Below are positions 51,453 through 61,258 of a DNA stretch of 64,000 nt, one piece after another. This DNA is from Opitutaceae bacterium. GTDB taxonomy: Bacteria; Verrucomicrobiota; Verrucomicrobiia; Opitutales; Opitutaceae. How positions within the stretch are numbered: position 1 is the stretch's first letter; each line of letters starts with the position of its first letter. Below the pieces are notes generated by a model, which was not told the origin of the DNA, made no database searches, and saw nothing but the letters and a program-made list of their open reading frames with translations. The stretch covers positions 1 to 64,000 of the forward strand of contig JAEUGY010000060.1 of assembly GCA_016794625.1 (NCBI GenBank), read 5' to 3'. A program made the position numbers and the translations under genes.

Positions 51453-52337
51453 TTACGAGCGCCGGCGTAACAGAAACAGCAGGACACCCACGGTCAGACC
51501 CAGCAGTGTCAGAGTGCTTCCTGCTTCAGGCACGGAGGTCGAGCCGCCTTGACCCGTCGCGCAGGCTTCGAGATCGATCAGGTTGTGGTCGAGCGTGACG
51601 GCCGCGATCCGTGCCAGAGCGCTTCCGTCCAGCGTGGCATACGCCTGAAGGGCGATCGATTGGTCGGCCATGATGTGGCCGGCAAAATCGGAATAGGTTC
51701 CGATCGTGGCGGAACTGCCCACTTGCCAAAAGACGTCGCAGGCTCCCGCGCCGTTCAGGAAGACCACGCTGGCTCCCGGGGAGCCTGGCCCGCCGGCGGC
51801 GGTGACCAAGTCCGAGGTGGCCTGGAATATCCAGACGGGATTCAGGTCGCCGTTGGCGTCGAGGGTGAGGGTTCCGATCAGATTCGCGGTTGCGGCGTGT
51901 CCAAAACTGTAGACCCCGGGAAAGAGGGTCAGCCCGCCCAATTGGTTGTCGACGTCGCCCAGCGCCATCGTCACGGGCCGGCTGGCGGCGTCGTTGTAGG
52001 CGGTGGTCAGATCATTCTGAGCGGTGATGAGCAACGCCGCGGATGTCTCTGTCGCGTAGATACTGCCATTCTCCAACTGACCAGGCAGGAGTCCGATGGC
52101 CGCGCCCGTGGCTGGAGAGAGCCCCACGTTTCCGTTCGTCACGGACGTGGCCCCTCCGGCGTCACTGATCTGGGAGCCGGCGAGAATTGCGAAACCAGCC
52201 GCAGTTCCCAGGTTGATGCTGGGAATGGCCTTTGCGGTCGGGAGCCAGCTGATCGCGACCATCGCGAATGCCGCAGCGAGGGCCAGTGAACAGGAGTTGC
52301 TGCGAAGTCGGTTCGCGACCTTGAGTCGTTTGGTCAT
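51453..52337 (-). CDS. DUF3494 ice-binding-like surface protein
   Basis: 294 residues from ATG 52337; a TTG upstream is less likely. A signal peptide (LALAAAFAMVAISWLPTAKA) is followed by the DUF3494 fold: LGTAAGFAILAGSQISDAG, GNVGLSPATGAAIGLLPG, FPGVYSFGHAATANLIGTLTLD then PVWIFQATSDLVTAAG. The beta-solenoid of ice-binding/antifreeze-type proteins is expected. The C-terminal VPEAGSTLTLLGL plus a hydrophobic helix and RRRS is a VPDSG/PEP-CTERM-type sorting signal, so the protein is anchored or exported to the surface. Ice binding itself is not proven; many relatives are adhesin parts. Confidence 0.9.
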   Translation of the reverse strand: MTKRLKVANRLRSNSCSLALAAAFAMVAISWLPTAKAIPSINLGTAAGFAILAGSQISDAGGATSVTNGNVGLSPATGAAIGLLPGQLENGSIYATETSAALLITAQNDLTTAYNDAASRPVTMALGDVDNQLGGLTLFPGVYSFGHAATANLIGTLTLDANGDLNPVWIFQATSDLVTAAGGPGSPGASVVFLNGAGACDVFWQVGSSATIGTYSDFAGHIMADQSIALQAYATLDGSALARIAAVTLDHNLIDLEACATGQGGSTSVPEAGSTLTLLGLTVGVLLFLLRRRS

Positions 52338-52526
52338 TTCAGCCAAGGGTGGTGGGATTCCGCCAAATCCTGGAGCCTAAGCGAACCGGGTGTTGGGCAG
52401 TATGGGGTCTACGCCTACCCCGGGTGGCAGGCTTGGTTGGGTGCCGTGGATAACCACTCCATGCCCAGGTACTTGTCCGCTTGGATCCAGTTCCAGCGGC
52501 GGTGGACTTGAATCTCAGGCCCCTCG

Positions 52527-53132
52527 TCAGGGTCTCTTGAACGTCTTCCGCACCCGCTCAACCTGGGGACGGATGACGCAGGTCGCGGCGTGGTCGTTGA
52601 TCAATCCCATGGCCTGCATGAAGGCGTAGACGGTGGTGGGTCCGACGAATTTCCACCCGAGCTTTTTCAGATCCTTGGAAAGCGCCTCGGATTCGATTGA
52701 GGTTGAGGCGGTCTGTGGAGTTTGGGACGGGTCCGGGCGCGGCTCGTAGCGCCAGAGGAACGCGCCCAGCGATCCTTCCCGTTGAACGAGTTCCTGGGCT
52801 CGTTGTGCATTGTTGATGACCGCTTCGATTTTGCCCCGATGCCGGATGATGCGCTCATCTTTCAGCAACCGGTCCACGTCACGGGAGGTGAAGCGGGCCA
52901 CCCGGTTGAAATCGAACTGGTGAAAGACTTCGCGGAAGGCCTCGCGTTTGGCGAGGATGGTCCGCCAGCTCAGTCCCGATTGGAAACCCTCGAGGCAGAG
53001 TTTCTCGAAGAGCCTCCGGTCATCGTTGACCGGAAAGCCCCACTCCGTGTCGTGGTAGGCGAAGAACTCGGGTGCGGCGGCGCACCAGCGACAGCGAGGT
53101 TTACCGTCGGGTCCGGGAATCGTCGTGCTCAT
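52527..53132 (-). CDS. tag: DNA-3-methyladenine glycosylase I
   Basis: 201 residues. It excises 3-methyladenine from DNA in base-excision repair. Zinc ligand positions match Tag: Cys14 (PRCRWC), His27 (AYHDTEWG), and the His/Cys pair in INDHAATC. The helical core LFEKLCLEGFQSGLSWRTIL carries the catalytic Glu, and ILAKREAFREVF follows. An additional Pro/Thr/Ser-rich insertion (RPDPSQTPQTASTSIES) before the last helices is slightly unusual. A single gene on the minus strand. Confidence 0.95.
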   Translation of the reverse strand: MSTTIPGPDGKPRCRWCAAAPEFFAYHDTEWGFPVNDDRRLFEKLCLEGFQSGLSWRTILAKREAFREVFHQFDFNRVARFTSRDVDRLLKDERIIRHRGKIEAVINNAQRAQELVQREGSLGAFLWRYEPRPDPSQTPQTASTSIESEALSKDLKKLGWKFVGPTTVYAFMQAMGLINDHAATCVIRPQVERVRKTFKRP

Positions 53133-53405
53133 GGGAAGGCGATGGAGCCGCGAGTCCGGACCTCGGCCCTCCTGATGTCAACGGATCGCCCCAAGCCAGC
53201 CCCAGAGAGCGACCCGTCGTGAGCCCCGCCGCATGGCCTGGATCCACGGTCCCGGATGGGGGAAGCGTCGCCCATCGGTGACGGCAGGTCAGGCACCGGG
53301 GTGAGGGGTGAAAGACCGAGGAGACCGGATAGAGCGGGTCGCGTCGAGCCGCGCAGCCGACCGGGGCGGCGGAGCAGGGGAGTGCGGGCATGAGGGCCTC
53401 CGGGG

Positions 53406-54182
53406 TTAGGTGGACGGATGCGTCGAAGCAGTGGACGAAGGACTTTGGGGCGCTTCGTGTTCGCCGTAGACGTCGCGCATGACGTGGTTGAGGTCCTGCA
53501 GGGCCCGGGCACCGTCGCCCCGAAAGGTGGAGCCGTGCATCGCGGCCAACGTGAGGGGTTGGAGGCTCGCGAGTCCGTTCAGCAACGGACCGGTCCTCGA
53601 CGTATAGGGCAGGTAGTCCATCAGCAGGCCACCTTGGTATTCGACCATGGCCGCCCGGGCCCGGCCGAGGATGTCCGACTCGGTGAGCGGTTCCACGTTT
53701 CCGGTCTGATGGAAAAGGTCCGAACAAAACAAGGTGCGCTGCGTTTCCTCGAAGAAGATGCCGGCGTCCCAACCATGCGGCAGGTGAGGCGTCGGGCGAA
53801 ACCGGAACCGGTACTTGCCCGTGGCAAACACTTCGTCGGCGGCCAGCCCGCGCGGTTTGCGATTCGCGAAGTCGTTCAGATTGACCAGGGCGCCCACCTG
53901 GCTGCACACCGCCTGGGCGTGGGGCGCGGTGTTCAGCCATTCGTTGAGCGCTCCGCACTCGTCGACTTCAAAGTGGCTGAAACCGATCCACCGAAGCGCG
54001 GAGGGGTCGAGGAGGCGGCTCACCGCTTCGCGGACGACGCTAAAAGTCCCGCGCATGCCCGTGTGGATGAGCAGCGGTTCCTCGTCGCGGACGAGGAAAT
54101 GGTTGAATTGCAGATTAATGGCCGGAACAAACAGCGACAGACGAAAGACGTCGGGCGCGATTTCAGTGATGGTGGTACTCAT
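53406..54182 (-). CDS. Diiron-type MBL-fold protein (ODP/flavodiiron-like)
   Basis: 258 residues. The metal motif is HxExD (SHFEVDECG: His70, Glu72, Asp74), with Glu75 replacing the usual His after the Asp. Additional ligands occur in [10 protein letters not shown] (His133/136), LFCSDLF (Asp155) and AAMHGST (His216). The set matches flavodiiron and oxygen-binding diiron proteins rather than hydrolytic lactamases. There is no flavodoxin domain. It may bind or sense oxygen, or reduce O2/NO with a separate partner. The divergent TetR gene probably regulates it. Confidence 0.8.
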   Translation of the reverse strand: MSTTITEIAPDVFRLSLFVPAINLQFNHFLVRDEEPLLIHTGMRGTFSVVREAVSRLLDPSALRWIGFSHFEVDECGALNEWLNTAPHAQAVCSQVGALVNLNDFANRKPRGLAADEVFATGKYRFRFRPTPHLPHGWDAGIFFEETQRTLFCSDLFHQTGNVEPLTESDILGRARAAMVEYQGGLLMDYLPYTSRTGPLLNGLASLQPLTLAAMHGSTFRGDGARALQDLNHVMRDVYGEHEAPQSPSSTASTHPST

Positions 54183-54367
54183 GGTCGAAGGAGACGATCG
54201 AAGGGGACGGAAGGGTGAAGTGTGAGGGGTTGTTGTGACTGTCGTGACGCTCGACTTAGCCGGAGGCGGGGCGCGCGTGAGCGCCGAAATTCAACGGCGG
54301 GGGTGTGTGCGGTCACTGCGTCGCGATGCCGTGGAAACCACGAACCGGGATCAGGTGAATAATGAAT

Positions 54368-54423
54368 GAACAACGTTGTTCACCGAAAACAGGTGAATTG
54401 TCGTTGTCAATATTTCAATTGAA
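54368..54423. promoter_or_regulatory. Overlapping palindromes in the TetR/MBL promoter
   Basis: Three inverted repeats lie between the divergent starts: GAACAACGTTGTTC (perfect, 54368-54381), TTCACC/GGTGAA with seven-base spacer (54379-54397) and TTCAATTGAA (54414-54423). The first two overlap. The whole stretch is AT-rich, as expected of a divergent promoter and TetR operators. Confidence 0.6.
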
Positions 54424-54440
54424 CATTTGTGTTTACTGAA

Positions 54441-55061
54441 ATGAGCCCACCCAAACCCTCCTACACATTAAAGGCACGAGGAGAGCAGGTAGCGGAGACC
54501 CGCCGTCGTATCGCTCTCGCAGCCATGGAATTACACCAGGAGGTTGGCCCCCTGCGGACGAGCATTTCTGCGATTGCAGAGCGGGCGGGCGTCGAGCGTT
54601 TGACGGTGTATCGTCATTTTCCCGACGATGACGCCCTGTTTGCCGGCTGTTCCGGAGTTCATGCCGAACTTCATCCGTTGCCCGAGCCCGCGGTGTGGCG
54701 TGGGACGGCTGAGCCTGCCGAACGAACCCGTCTTGGGCTCGGAGCGCTTTATGGCTACTATGCCCGTACACGGTCCATGCAGTCCAACCTAGAACGGGAC
54801 GTGGATCACGTCGCTGCCCTGGCGCGGATCCTGAAACCCTTTTCGGACTATCTGGCCGACCTCGCGGAGGACCTGGCGAGTGCCTGGCATTCGGGTGATC
54901 CCATGACGCTCGCCGTTGCCCGCCATGCCACCCGCTTTGCCACTTGGCATTCCCTTGACCGGGAGGGGGTCTCGGATGCTGCCAAAGTCACTCTGGTGAC
55001 CCGCTGGCTCGGATCCGTGAGCCGCGAACCTGCGATCAGCCTGGAGCCCGGACGCGTGTGA
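54441..55061 (+). CDS. TetR-family transcriptional regulator
   Basis: 206 residues from ATG 54441; an in-frame GTG lies 12 bases upstream. The N-terminal helix-turn-helix is clear: TRRRIALAAMELHQEVG, TSISAIAERAGVERLTVYRHFPDDDALFAGC. The C-terminal ligand domain is helical and fits no specific subgroup. It is divergent from the diiron MBL gene with palindromes between, so it is a likely repressor of that gene and of itself. The ligand is unknown. Confidence 0.92.
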   Translation: MSPPKPSYTLKARGEQVAETRRRIALAAMELHQEVGPLRTSISAIAERAGVERLTVYRHFPDDDALFAGCSGVHAELHPLPEPAVWRGTAEPAERTRLGLGALYGYYARTRSMQSNLERDVDHVAALARILKPFSDYLADLAEDLASAWHSGDPMTLAVARHATRFATWHSLDREGVSDAAKVTLVTRWLGSVSREPAISLEPGRV

Positions 55062-55163
55062 GCGGGCTTGCCGGACCCCGACACCCCTCCGGCGTGTCGC
55101 CGACGCCGTCCGATCCGGCCCGACGCGGATGCCGAACCCAACCTGGCACGCCGCGCGCACCCG

Positions 55164-56129
55164 TCACTTGGCGAGCACGCCCGGGTCGATTCCCTGGCCC
55201 AGCGCAAAGGCGGCCCCGGTCGCGCCGACCACGGCGCGCGTCCGGTCGAGCCCCAGGTCCCGGCGGAACCGGTACACCGTTTCAAGCCCCGTGCAGTGCG
55301 CGCCGATGAAGTGCTCCAACCCGAACTCCCGGAGCTTCCCGGCGGTCCAGGTCAGCGTCGACTCGCTCGCATTGAAAAGATGGATTCCGCCGATCAGCGC
55401 GTGAATGGGCGCCGGCCGCACCACGGTGCGGGCATGTTCGATGAGATTGACCACCCCGGCATGGCCGCAGCCGGTGATCACCACCAGGCCGCGCGCCGTG
55501 TTGATGTACAAGGCCGCATCCTCCGGCTGATTGTCCTCCCGCTCCGTCCCACTTGAGTCGACCAGTCGGCCGCTGCCGCTCCAGTTCCGCTCGGGATGCG
55601 GCCGCGGCACCGGCCCGCTGAACCACACCCCAGGATGCAGTTCACCCGGATGCGTGTGCAGTTTGAATACACCGCCCGACGCCTCGAATGTCGGCCGGGC
55701 GAGCAGCAGCGGGTTTTCAAGGATCGGCGGTCCGTTGCCCAGCCTGCGGTAGAACAACCCTTCGGCACCGTGGACCGTGCCGAGTGCGGCCGGGTTTTTC
55801 TCCCGGACTGAATCCCGCAGCGTCAACAGACCCCCGACGTGGTCCCAGTGTGAGTGACTCAGGATCACCTCCGACACCGTGGTCAGGTCGATCCGCAGCA
55901 ACGCCGCGTTCTTCAGCACGACGTCGGAGTGGGCGCCGGTGTCGAACAGGATCCGCCACCCGTCGGCCTCCACCAACGCCGCGAACCCCCACTCCCCCAG
56001 GCCCTTTTCCGCCAGCATGGTCGAGAGCACGGTGATCTTGAGTGCTTTAACCTCGACTGGGTTCGTCGCTGCTGCCCGACCCCAAGCCGAGCCACCCACG
56101 AGTGCCAGGAAAATGAGGAACAGGCGCAT
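55164..56129 (-). CDS. Exported MBL-fold metallohydrolase
   Basis: 321 residues. The signal peptide is LFLIFLALVGGSAWGRAAA. The MBL fold has HSHWDH (VILSHSHWDHVGGL), then GCGHAGVVNLIEHA and HFIGAHCTGLETVYRF, the pattern of the COG1237 group containing the dihydropterin-ribofuranosyl-aminobenzene phosphate synthases. STMLAEKGLGEWGFAALVE fits too. Metal ligands look intact, so an active hydrolase is likely, but an exported location makes the methanopterin-type reaction improbable; the substrate is unknown. Confidence 0.88.
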   Translation of the reverse strand: MRLFLIFLALVGGSAWGRAAATNPVEVKALKITVLSTMLAEKGLGEWGFAALVEADGWRILFDTGAHSDVVLKNAALLRIDLTTVSEVILSHSHWDHVGGLLTLRDSVREKNPAALGTVHGAEGLFYRRLGNGPPILENPLLLARPTFEASGGVFKLHTHPGELHPGVWFSGPVPRPHPERNWSGSGRLVDSSGTEREDNQPEDAALYINTARGLVVITGCGHAGVVNLIEHARTVVRPAPIHALIGGIHLFNASESTLTWTAGKLREFGLEHFIGAHCTGLETVYRFRRDLGLDRTRAVVGATGAAFALGQGIDPGVLAK

Positions 56130-56273
56130 GTCCCCATGGAATGCGACAGTCCGTCGGAGTCAGCAGTGAAGTTGAGCGTTGGCGGGTTACGGGCACCCCG
56201 GTGGGCGACAGCGTTCCCTCGCTCAGGCGGACCACCCAGTCGTGGAGAGACGGGGATGTGACGGATAACCAGG

Positions 56274-59200
56274 CTACCCGGAGTCGTCCAGGGCGGAACG
56301 CACCACTTCGGCCAGGGTGCGGGTCTCGTAGGGTTTGGGAAGGTAGACCACCCCCGCTTTCGTCAGTACACCTGGACGGGTGATTTCCGTGCTGTAGCCG
56401 CTTGAGACGATGGCCCTCAGGCCGGGCTTCATTTCCCGGAGTCGTTCGACGAGCTCGAGGCCGGTCATGCCTTCGGGCATCACCATGTCCGTCAGCACCA
56501 GATCGCAACGATCACCGCCGGCCTGCCAGAGTGCCACGGCCTCCTGGCCGTTGGACGCCGCCAGCACCCGGTAGCCAAAGGCCTCCAGGGCCAGGGTCGC
56601 AAACCGGCGAAGGGTGGCGTCGTCCTCCACCAGAAGGATCGTCTCCTGTCCGCGCTGCACCGGCGCCGTGAGTTCGGGCGTGCGGGGCGCAGCCGGCGCT
56701 TCAAGGAGCGCGGGAAGGTAGATCCGAAACGTCGTACCCCGGCCCAGTGCGCTCTCCACCTCCACCCAGCCTTTGTGCTGGGCCACAATGCCATGGACGG
56801 TCGCCAATCCGAGCCCGGTGCCGGCGCCCGCCTCCTTGGTGGTGAAGAAGGGCTCAAAGATCCGCTTCTTCGTCTCCGCCGCCATGCCGATCCCCGTATC
56901 TATCGTTGAAAGACAGACAAAACGCCCGGGACGGGATTCCGGGTGCGCCGGACGGTCCGCCTCCCTCAACTCCCGCACCGAGGTGGCAATCGTGATCGTG
57001 CCCCCCTTCGGCATCGCGTCCCGTGCATTGACGACGAGGTTCATCAGCACCTGCTCGAGCATCCCGGCGTCCGCCTCGACCAGGGGGAGGCGTGCCAGTC
57101 CGTCGAAGCGCAGGGACACCTGCTCGCCAATCAACCGGCGGAGCATCTTGAGCAGATTGTCCACGACCTCGTTCAGATCGAGGGGCTTGCTCGCCATGAC
57201 CGACCGGCGGCTGAACATGAGCAACTGGCGGGTGAGGCTGGCCGCCCGGTTGGTCGCGCGCCCGAGTTCGTCGAGTGACAGCAGGGTCTCCGGGTCGAGG
57301 TTGGCGTTCTCCTGCAGCATCCCCAGGTTCATCATCATGGCGGCGAGGATGTTGTTGAAGTCATGGGCCACGCCGCCGGCCAGCTGACCGATGGCCTCCA
57401 GTTTCTGCGACTGCAGGTACCGCTCCTCGCTGGCGCGCGCGGCTTCTTCGGATCGGATGCGCTCGAGCGCGCCACCGCAATAGTCGGCCAGCGCCTGGAG
57501 GATCTTGAGGTCCTCCGGCGAAAAGGCCTGGGTTCGGTAGCTGTGCAGCGAAAAGATTCCGACGATCTGGGTGTCGCGATGGATCGGCACGTCCATGATG
57601 GACCGGGAGGGTCGGTTGACATCGCCGAAGGGGACCACGTCCGGCCCGAAAGCTGCGTTCTCCTCCCGGAGCGTCAGCTGTGCGCCATGCTGCAGCACCC
57701 TCCGCGTCCGGGGCGTCAGTTCGTTGGCCACGGCCGGCACGTTCTGGCGCAGACCATCAATCGTATCCACGCTGATCACCGCACGGACCTGGCCCCGGTC
57801 ATTCTGGATCATGTCGAGCGCGGCGGCGTCCCACTGCCAGAGCCGGTCCGCAGCGTCGAGCAGAGCGCGGCTGGCGCTGGTGGCGTCGGTCGTGCCATTG
57901 AGCTGGCGGCCCAGGGTGAGCAGCACCTCTCGAAACGACTCGAGGCGCTTGCGGTCCGCGATGTCCTCCGCGACCATCACAACGTGTGAGATGAGCCCCG
58001 GGGACCGTGTGATGGGTGAAACGGTCGCCGCCTGCCAGTACCACTCGCCATTCTTCCTGCGATTACGAAACTCGCGGTGCCATTCGCGACCCGCGCGGAG
58101 CGTGTCCCACAGCCCCCGGATGTCCTCCGGAGTCAGTTCCGCCGAGCCGAGACCGAGCGGACCGCAGCCCCGGATGTCCTCGAGGGAAAAGCCGGTCACC
58201 TCCGAAAATTTCGGATTTACGTACTCGATTGCCCCCGCCGTATCGGAAATGGACACGCAGGCTGGGCTTTGTTCCACAGCCCGGGACAGCTGGAGCAACT
58301 GCGCCTGGGCGGAGCGCTGCACCATGATCTTGTGGAGTTCGTTGGCGACAAGCCGGACCTGGGCGAAGTCGTCCTCGTGGTAGTCCGATGCCTTGTCTCC
58401 CACGCCGAAGATGATGCGCGTTTTGCCGTCCTGAACCACGGGCACACTCATGAAGCGCGTCCACGACGCGTGGCCGGAAGGCAGACCCTGGCGGATCCTG
58501 GAATGTGCGCAGTCGTTGTCGATGATCGGCTGATGCTGACAGCGACAGTCGACCCACGGGCCGGATTCGCTGGTGAGATCGCGGGTGTCGAAGGTGGTGG
58601 TGGTGCACTTCTGCACGTCCCGGCTCCAGGTGGAGAGAGACGAGGTGCGCTGATCGGCGGAAATCAGGTGGAAGAAGCCGGAGGCACTGTCTGTCAGGAG
58701 CACGGCCCGCTCCAGCACATGATCGTAGAGCTCCTGATCGGACATGTGCGGCGCCCGCTGGTGGAGTTCGAGCAGGAACCGGGTGCGCAGGTTCTCCCGT
58801 GCGGTCAGCGCTTCGGATCGTTTCCGGGCGGTGATGTCCTGGAAGGTGCCCATCACGAAAGCCTGCCCGTGGTCTTCAACCCGTCCGAGGCCGCGTACCT
58901 CCGCCCAGAGGTGACGGCCGGTCAAGGTGGTGACTCCGGTTTCAACGACAAACGGAGTGCCATCGCGAAGCGCGGACTCCAGTGCGGCCTGCAGGACGGG
59001 GATCGATTCCTTGTCGTAGAGCTGGAGCCCTTCCTGAAGCCCGGGGTGGTAGTCGAGCGGGGCTTCCACAATTTCGTAGACGCCCTCTGTCCAGTAAAGG
59101 TAATCGGTGGCCGGACTTACCTTCCAGGCGCCGATGCGTGCTATCTTCTCCGCCTCGCGCCGAAAGAGCAGGCTCTCCCGCAGCATTGCTTCGGACCGTT

Positions 59201-60791
59201 TCCGTTCAGTGATGTCGCGGCAGACGCAGAACACCAGTTTCTGACCGGATACCTCGGCGCTGCTGTTGGACAATTCAACATCGTACCAGCTCCCGTCCTT
59301 GCGCCAGTGTCGACTCTCGAAGTGGTCGCCTTGAGGCCCCAGGATACGAATGGCCTCCAGCACCTGGGCGTGACTCCAGGTTCGATCCCAGTCCATGACG
59401 TGGAGTTGCCGGACCTCTTCTGCCGTGTATCCCAGCATCTCGGCAAACCGCCGGTTCGCCTCGTAGACTTTGCCGTTGGTGTCCAGGACAACGATACCGT
59501 CGAGCGACCCCTCGACGAGGATGCGCCGGCGTGTGGCCTCCGCTGCGAGAGCTTCCTCGGCGAGCTTTCGATCGTGAATGTTCCGAAAGTTCACGACCAG
59601 CGAATCCACGCCAGGCCGACCGATGAGGTTCGTGAAGGTGCTTTCGATCCACAGCCAGCCACCGTTGGCGTGACGGAAACGATACTGCAAAGTCCGGACC
59701 TGCTCCGGATGCTCCAGGATCTCAGTCAGCGCCGCCAGCACCCTGGACTGGTCCTCCGGATGGGTGGACTGCAGGGGATCGATTTCCGCCAGAGGGGTGT
59801 CGTCCTGGCCGAACATCCGGCGCGCGGTGGGGCTGGCGTAGAGGAACTTGCCCTGGGGGCTGACGCGGGCGACTCCGTCGGGGGCATTTTCGATCAGCAG
59901 TCGAAAACGAAGCTCGCTCTCGCGCAGCGCCTCCTCCGCCTGGCGACGCGCGGTGATGTCCTGCATCACGGTGAGAAAGTAGCTCCGACCCTGAATTTCC
60001 AGCGCCTCGCCGGAAAAAAGTGCGTCGCGAAGGGTTCCACTTCGGGTGCGAACCCGCCGTTCGAGGTCTCGAATAACGCCGTTCGCCTTCCGTTCGGCCG
60101 CCACCGCATCGAGGCGTGCCGGTTCCGGGAACAGGTCCAGTTCGGCCGAGGTCTTGCCGATGACGTCGCTCCGTTCGTAGCCGAGCGCGCCCAACCAGGC
60201 ATTGTTGACATCGGCAAACCTCCGGTCCGCCGTCGACGTCAGTGCCATGGGCATGGGATTGCGTCGGAACAGCTGCTCGAACCGTTGCTGCGCTTCCTGT
60301 TCGGCGCTCAGATCCTTGCAGGTACCGAAGAGGCATGGCTGGCCGTTCCATTGCCCGAACCACGTCCGGGTTTCGACGGGCAGAAAGCTGCCGTCCTTGC
60401 GCCGGAGCGGAAACGGACACGTTTGGCGCTCTCCTTTGACAATGGCCGCGACCACTGCAGCCGCTTCGTCCCGAACCTCCGGCGGGTGCAGGTCCAGGAG
60501 ACTCAGGCGCGAAAGCTCGATCGCGCTGTAGCCGAGTTTGCGCTCCACGGCGGCATTGCTGAACACAATGCGCCCGCCTGGGGTGGCCACGAGAATGAGA
60601 TCGTCGATCGTCTGGACGAAGGTGCGGAAGTTGCCCTCCTCCTGCTCGGATTGAATCTGAGACGGAGGAGTGCAGAGCGCCGGCGCCCCGCCGCAGGCGG
60701 GAATGGCCTCCGGCTGACTGTCGGTACTGGATGAGCTACTACAAGTGGAGTTGCCTGCCGCGGTTTCGACGGAGTCGGTGTTGGAGTACAT
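56274..60791 (-). CDS. Multi-PAS/GAF hybrid sensor histidine kinase
   Basis: 1505 residues without membrane segments. By motif it contains PAS-type domains at about 53-165, 170-285, 290-410, 420-535, 545-660 and 830-945. GAF domains lie at about 685-825 and 960-1115. The HisKA domain has His1143 in GGVAHDFNN. The ATPase domain has NLVVNARDAM (Asn1255) and DTGIGM. The receiver has Asp1435 in LVLTDMVMP and Lys1486. All key residues are present. The first GAF resembles the type with ASWTRFMSVPVV and GVGDK. Probably a cytoplasmic sensor of redox, ligand or light-like cues; partner regulator not adjacent. Single gene. Confidence 0.92.
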   Translation of the reverse strand: MYSNTDSVETAAGNSTCSSSSSTDSQPEAIPACGGAPALCTPPSQIQSEQEEGNFRTFVQTIDDLILVATPGGRIVFSNAAVERKLGYSAIELSRLSLLDLHPPEVRDEAAAVVAAIVKGERQTCPFPLRRKDGSFLPVETRTWFGQWNGQPCLFGTCKDLSAEQEAQQRFEQLFRRNPMPMALTSTADRRFADVNNAWLGALGYERSDVIGKTSAELDLFPEPARLDAVAAERKANGVIRDLERRVRTRSGTLRDALFSGEALEIQGRSYFLTVMQDITARRQAEEALRESELRFRLLIENAPDGVARVSPQGKFLYASPTARRMFGQDDTPLAEIDPLQSTHPEDQSRVLAALTEILEHPEQVRTLQYRFRHANGGWLWIESTFTNLIGRPGVDSLVVNFRNIHDRKLAEEALAAEATRRRILVEGSLDGIVVLDTNGKVYEANRRFAEMLGYTAEEVRQLHVMDWDRTWSHAQVLEAIRILGPQGDHFESRHWRKDGSWYDVELSNSSAEVSGQKLVFCVCRDITERKRSEAMLRESLLFRREAEKIARIGAWKVSPATDYLYWTEGVYEIVEAPLDYHPGLQEGLQLYDKESIPVLQAALESALRDGTPFVVETGVTTLTGRHLWAEVRGLGRVEDHGQAFVMGTFQDITARKRSEALTARENLRTRFLLELHQRAPHMSDQELYDHVLERAVLLTDSASGFFHLISADQRTSSLSTWSRDVQKCTTTTFDTRDLTSESGPWVDCRCQHQPIIDNDCAHSRIRQGLPSGHASWTRFMSVPVVQDGKTRIIFGVGDKASDYHEDDFAQVRLVANELHKIMVQRSAQAQLLQLSRAVEQSPACVSISDTAGAIEYVNPKFSEVTGFSLEDIRGCGPLGLGSAELTPEDIRGLWDTLRAGREWHREFRNRRKNGEWYWQAATVSPITRSPGLISHVVMVAEDIADRKRLESFREVLLTLGRQLNGTTDATSASRALLDAADRLWQWDAAALDMIQNDRGQVRAVISVDTIDGLRQNVPAVANELTPRTRRVLQHGAQLTLREENAAFGPDVVPFGDVNRPSRSIMDVPIHRDTQIVGIFSLHSYRTQAFSPEDLKILQALADYCGGALERIRSEEAARASEERYLQSQKLEAIGQLAGGVAHDFNNILAAMMMNLGMLQENANLDPETLLSLDELGRATNRAASLTRQLLMFSRRSVMASKPLDLNEVVDNLLKMLRRLIGEQVSLRFDGLARLPLVEADAGMLEQVLMNLVVNARDAMPKGGTITIATSVRELREADRPAHPESRPGRFVCLSTIDTGIGMAAETKKRIFEPFFTTKEAGAGTGLGLATVHGIVAQHKGWVEVESALGRGTTFRIYLPALLEAPAAPRTPELTAPVQRGQETILLVEDDATLRRFATLALEAFGYRVLAASNGQEAVALWQAGGDRCDLVLTDMVMPEGMTGLELVERLREMKPGLRAIVSSGYSTEITRPGVLTKAGVVYLPKPYETRTLAEVVRSALDDSG

Positions 60792-61258
60792 CGCAGCGGA
60801 ACGGATCGCAAGGCGCCGGTATGGGGTCCGACGAGTATCCGACTTCTTGGAGACAATGACCGCGGCGCCGGGAAAGCGAAGCGTATTTCCCCGCAGGCAT
60901 TGTGCAGTCAGTGCCCTTCACGGAGCCGGTCCGGGAGACGGCACTCCGAATCCGCCGCGAGATGTGCACAAGCAAACCACCAGCGACTGTCGGGTCCGCG
61001 CTACGAACCTGAGACCAAGGGGTTTGCCTTGGCGGTGAGGGGGAGGCGGGAAGGCAAAGCGATGGCGGGGGGAGGCGAACTCATGGAGGTGAGTGCCAAA
61101 GCTTATAAAGTCAGTCTGGGGCTCGGATATGTCTGGCTCCTGCGCTCCCGACCGGGTGCGGATTCTTGTCGACCCACAGGCGGGCAGGACTCTTGGCAGC
61201 CCGGCGGATGCCGCGTTCGAAGCGTTGACTCTTAGGTCGGGATTTGGTGCAGCCGTGC
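60792..61258. other. Intergenic region
   Basis: 467 bases between divergent genes. No convincing gene, repeat or terminator was seen; open frames on both strands overlap and lack family features. Confidence 0.5.

Noticed and set aside
59385..59410. A tRNA-like T-loop sequence (GGTTCGATCC) in the kinase gene
   Set aside because: No acceptor stem or anticodon arm can be folded around it, and it lies inside a well-supported coding frame.
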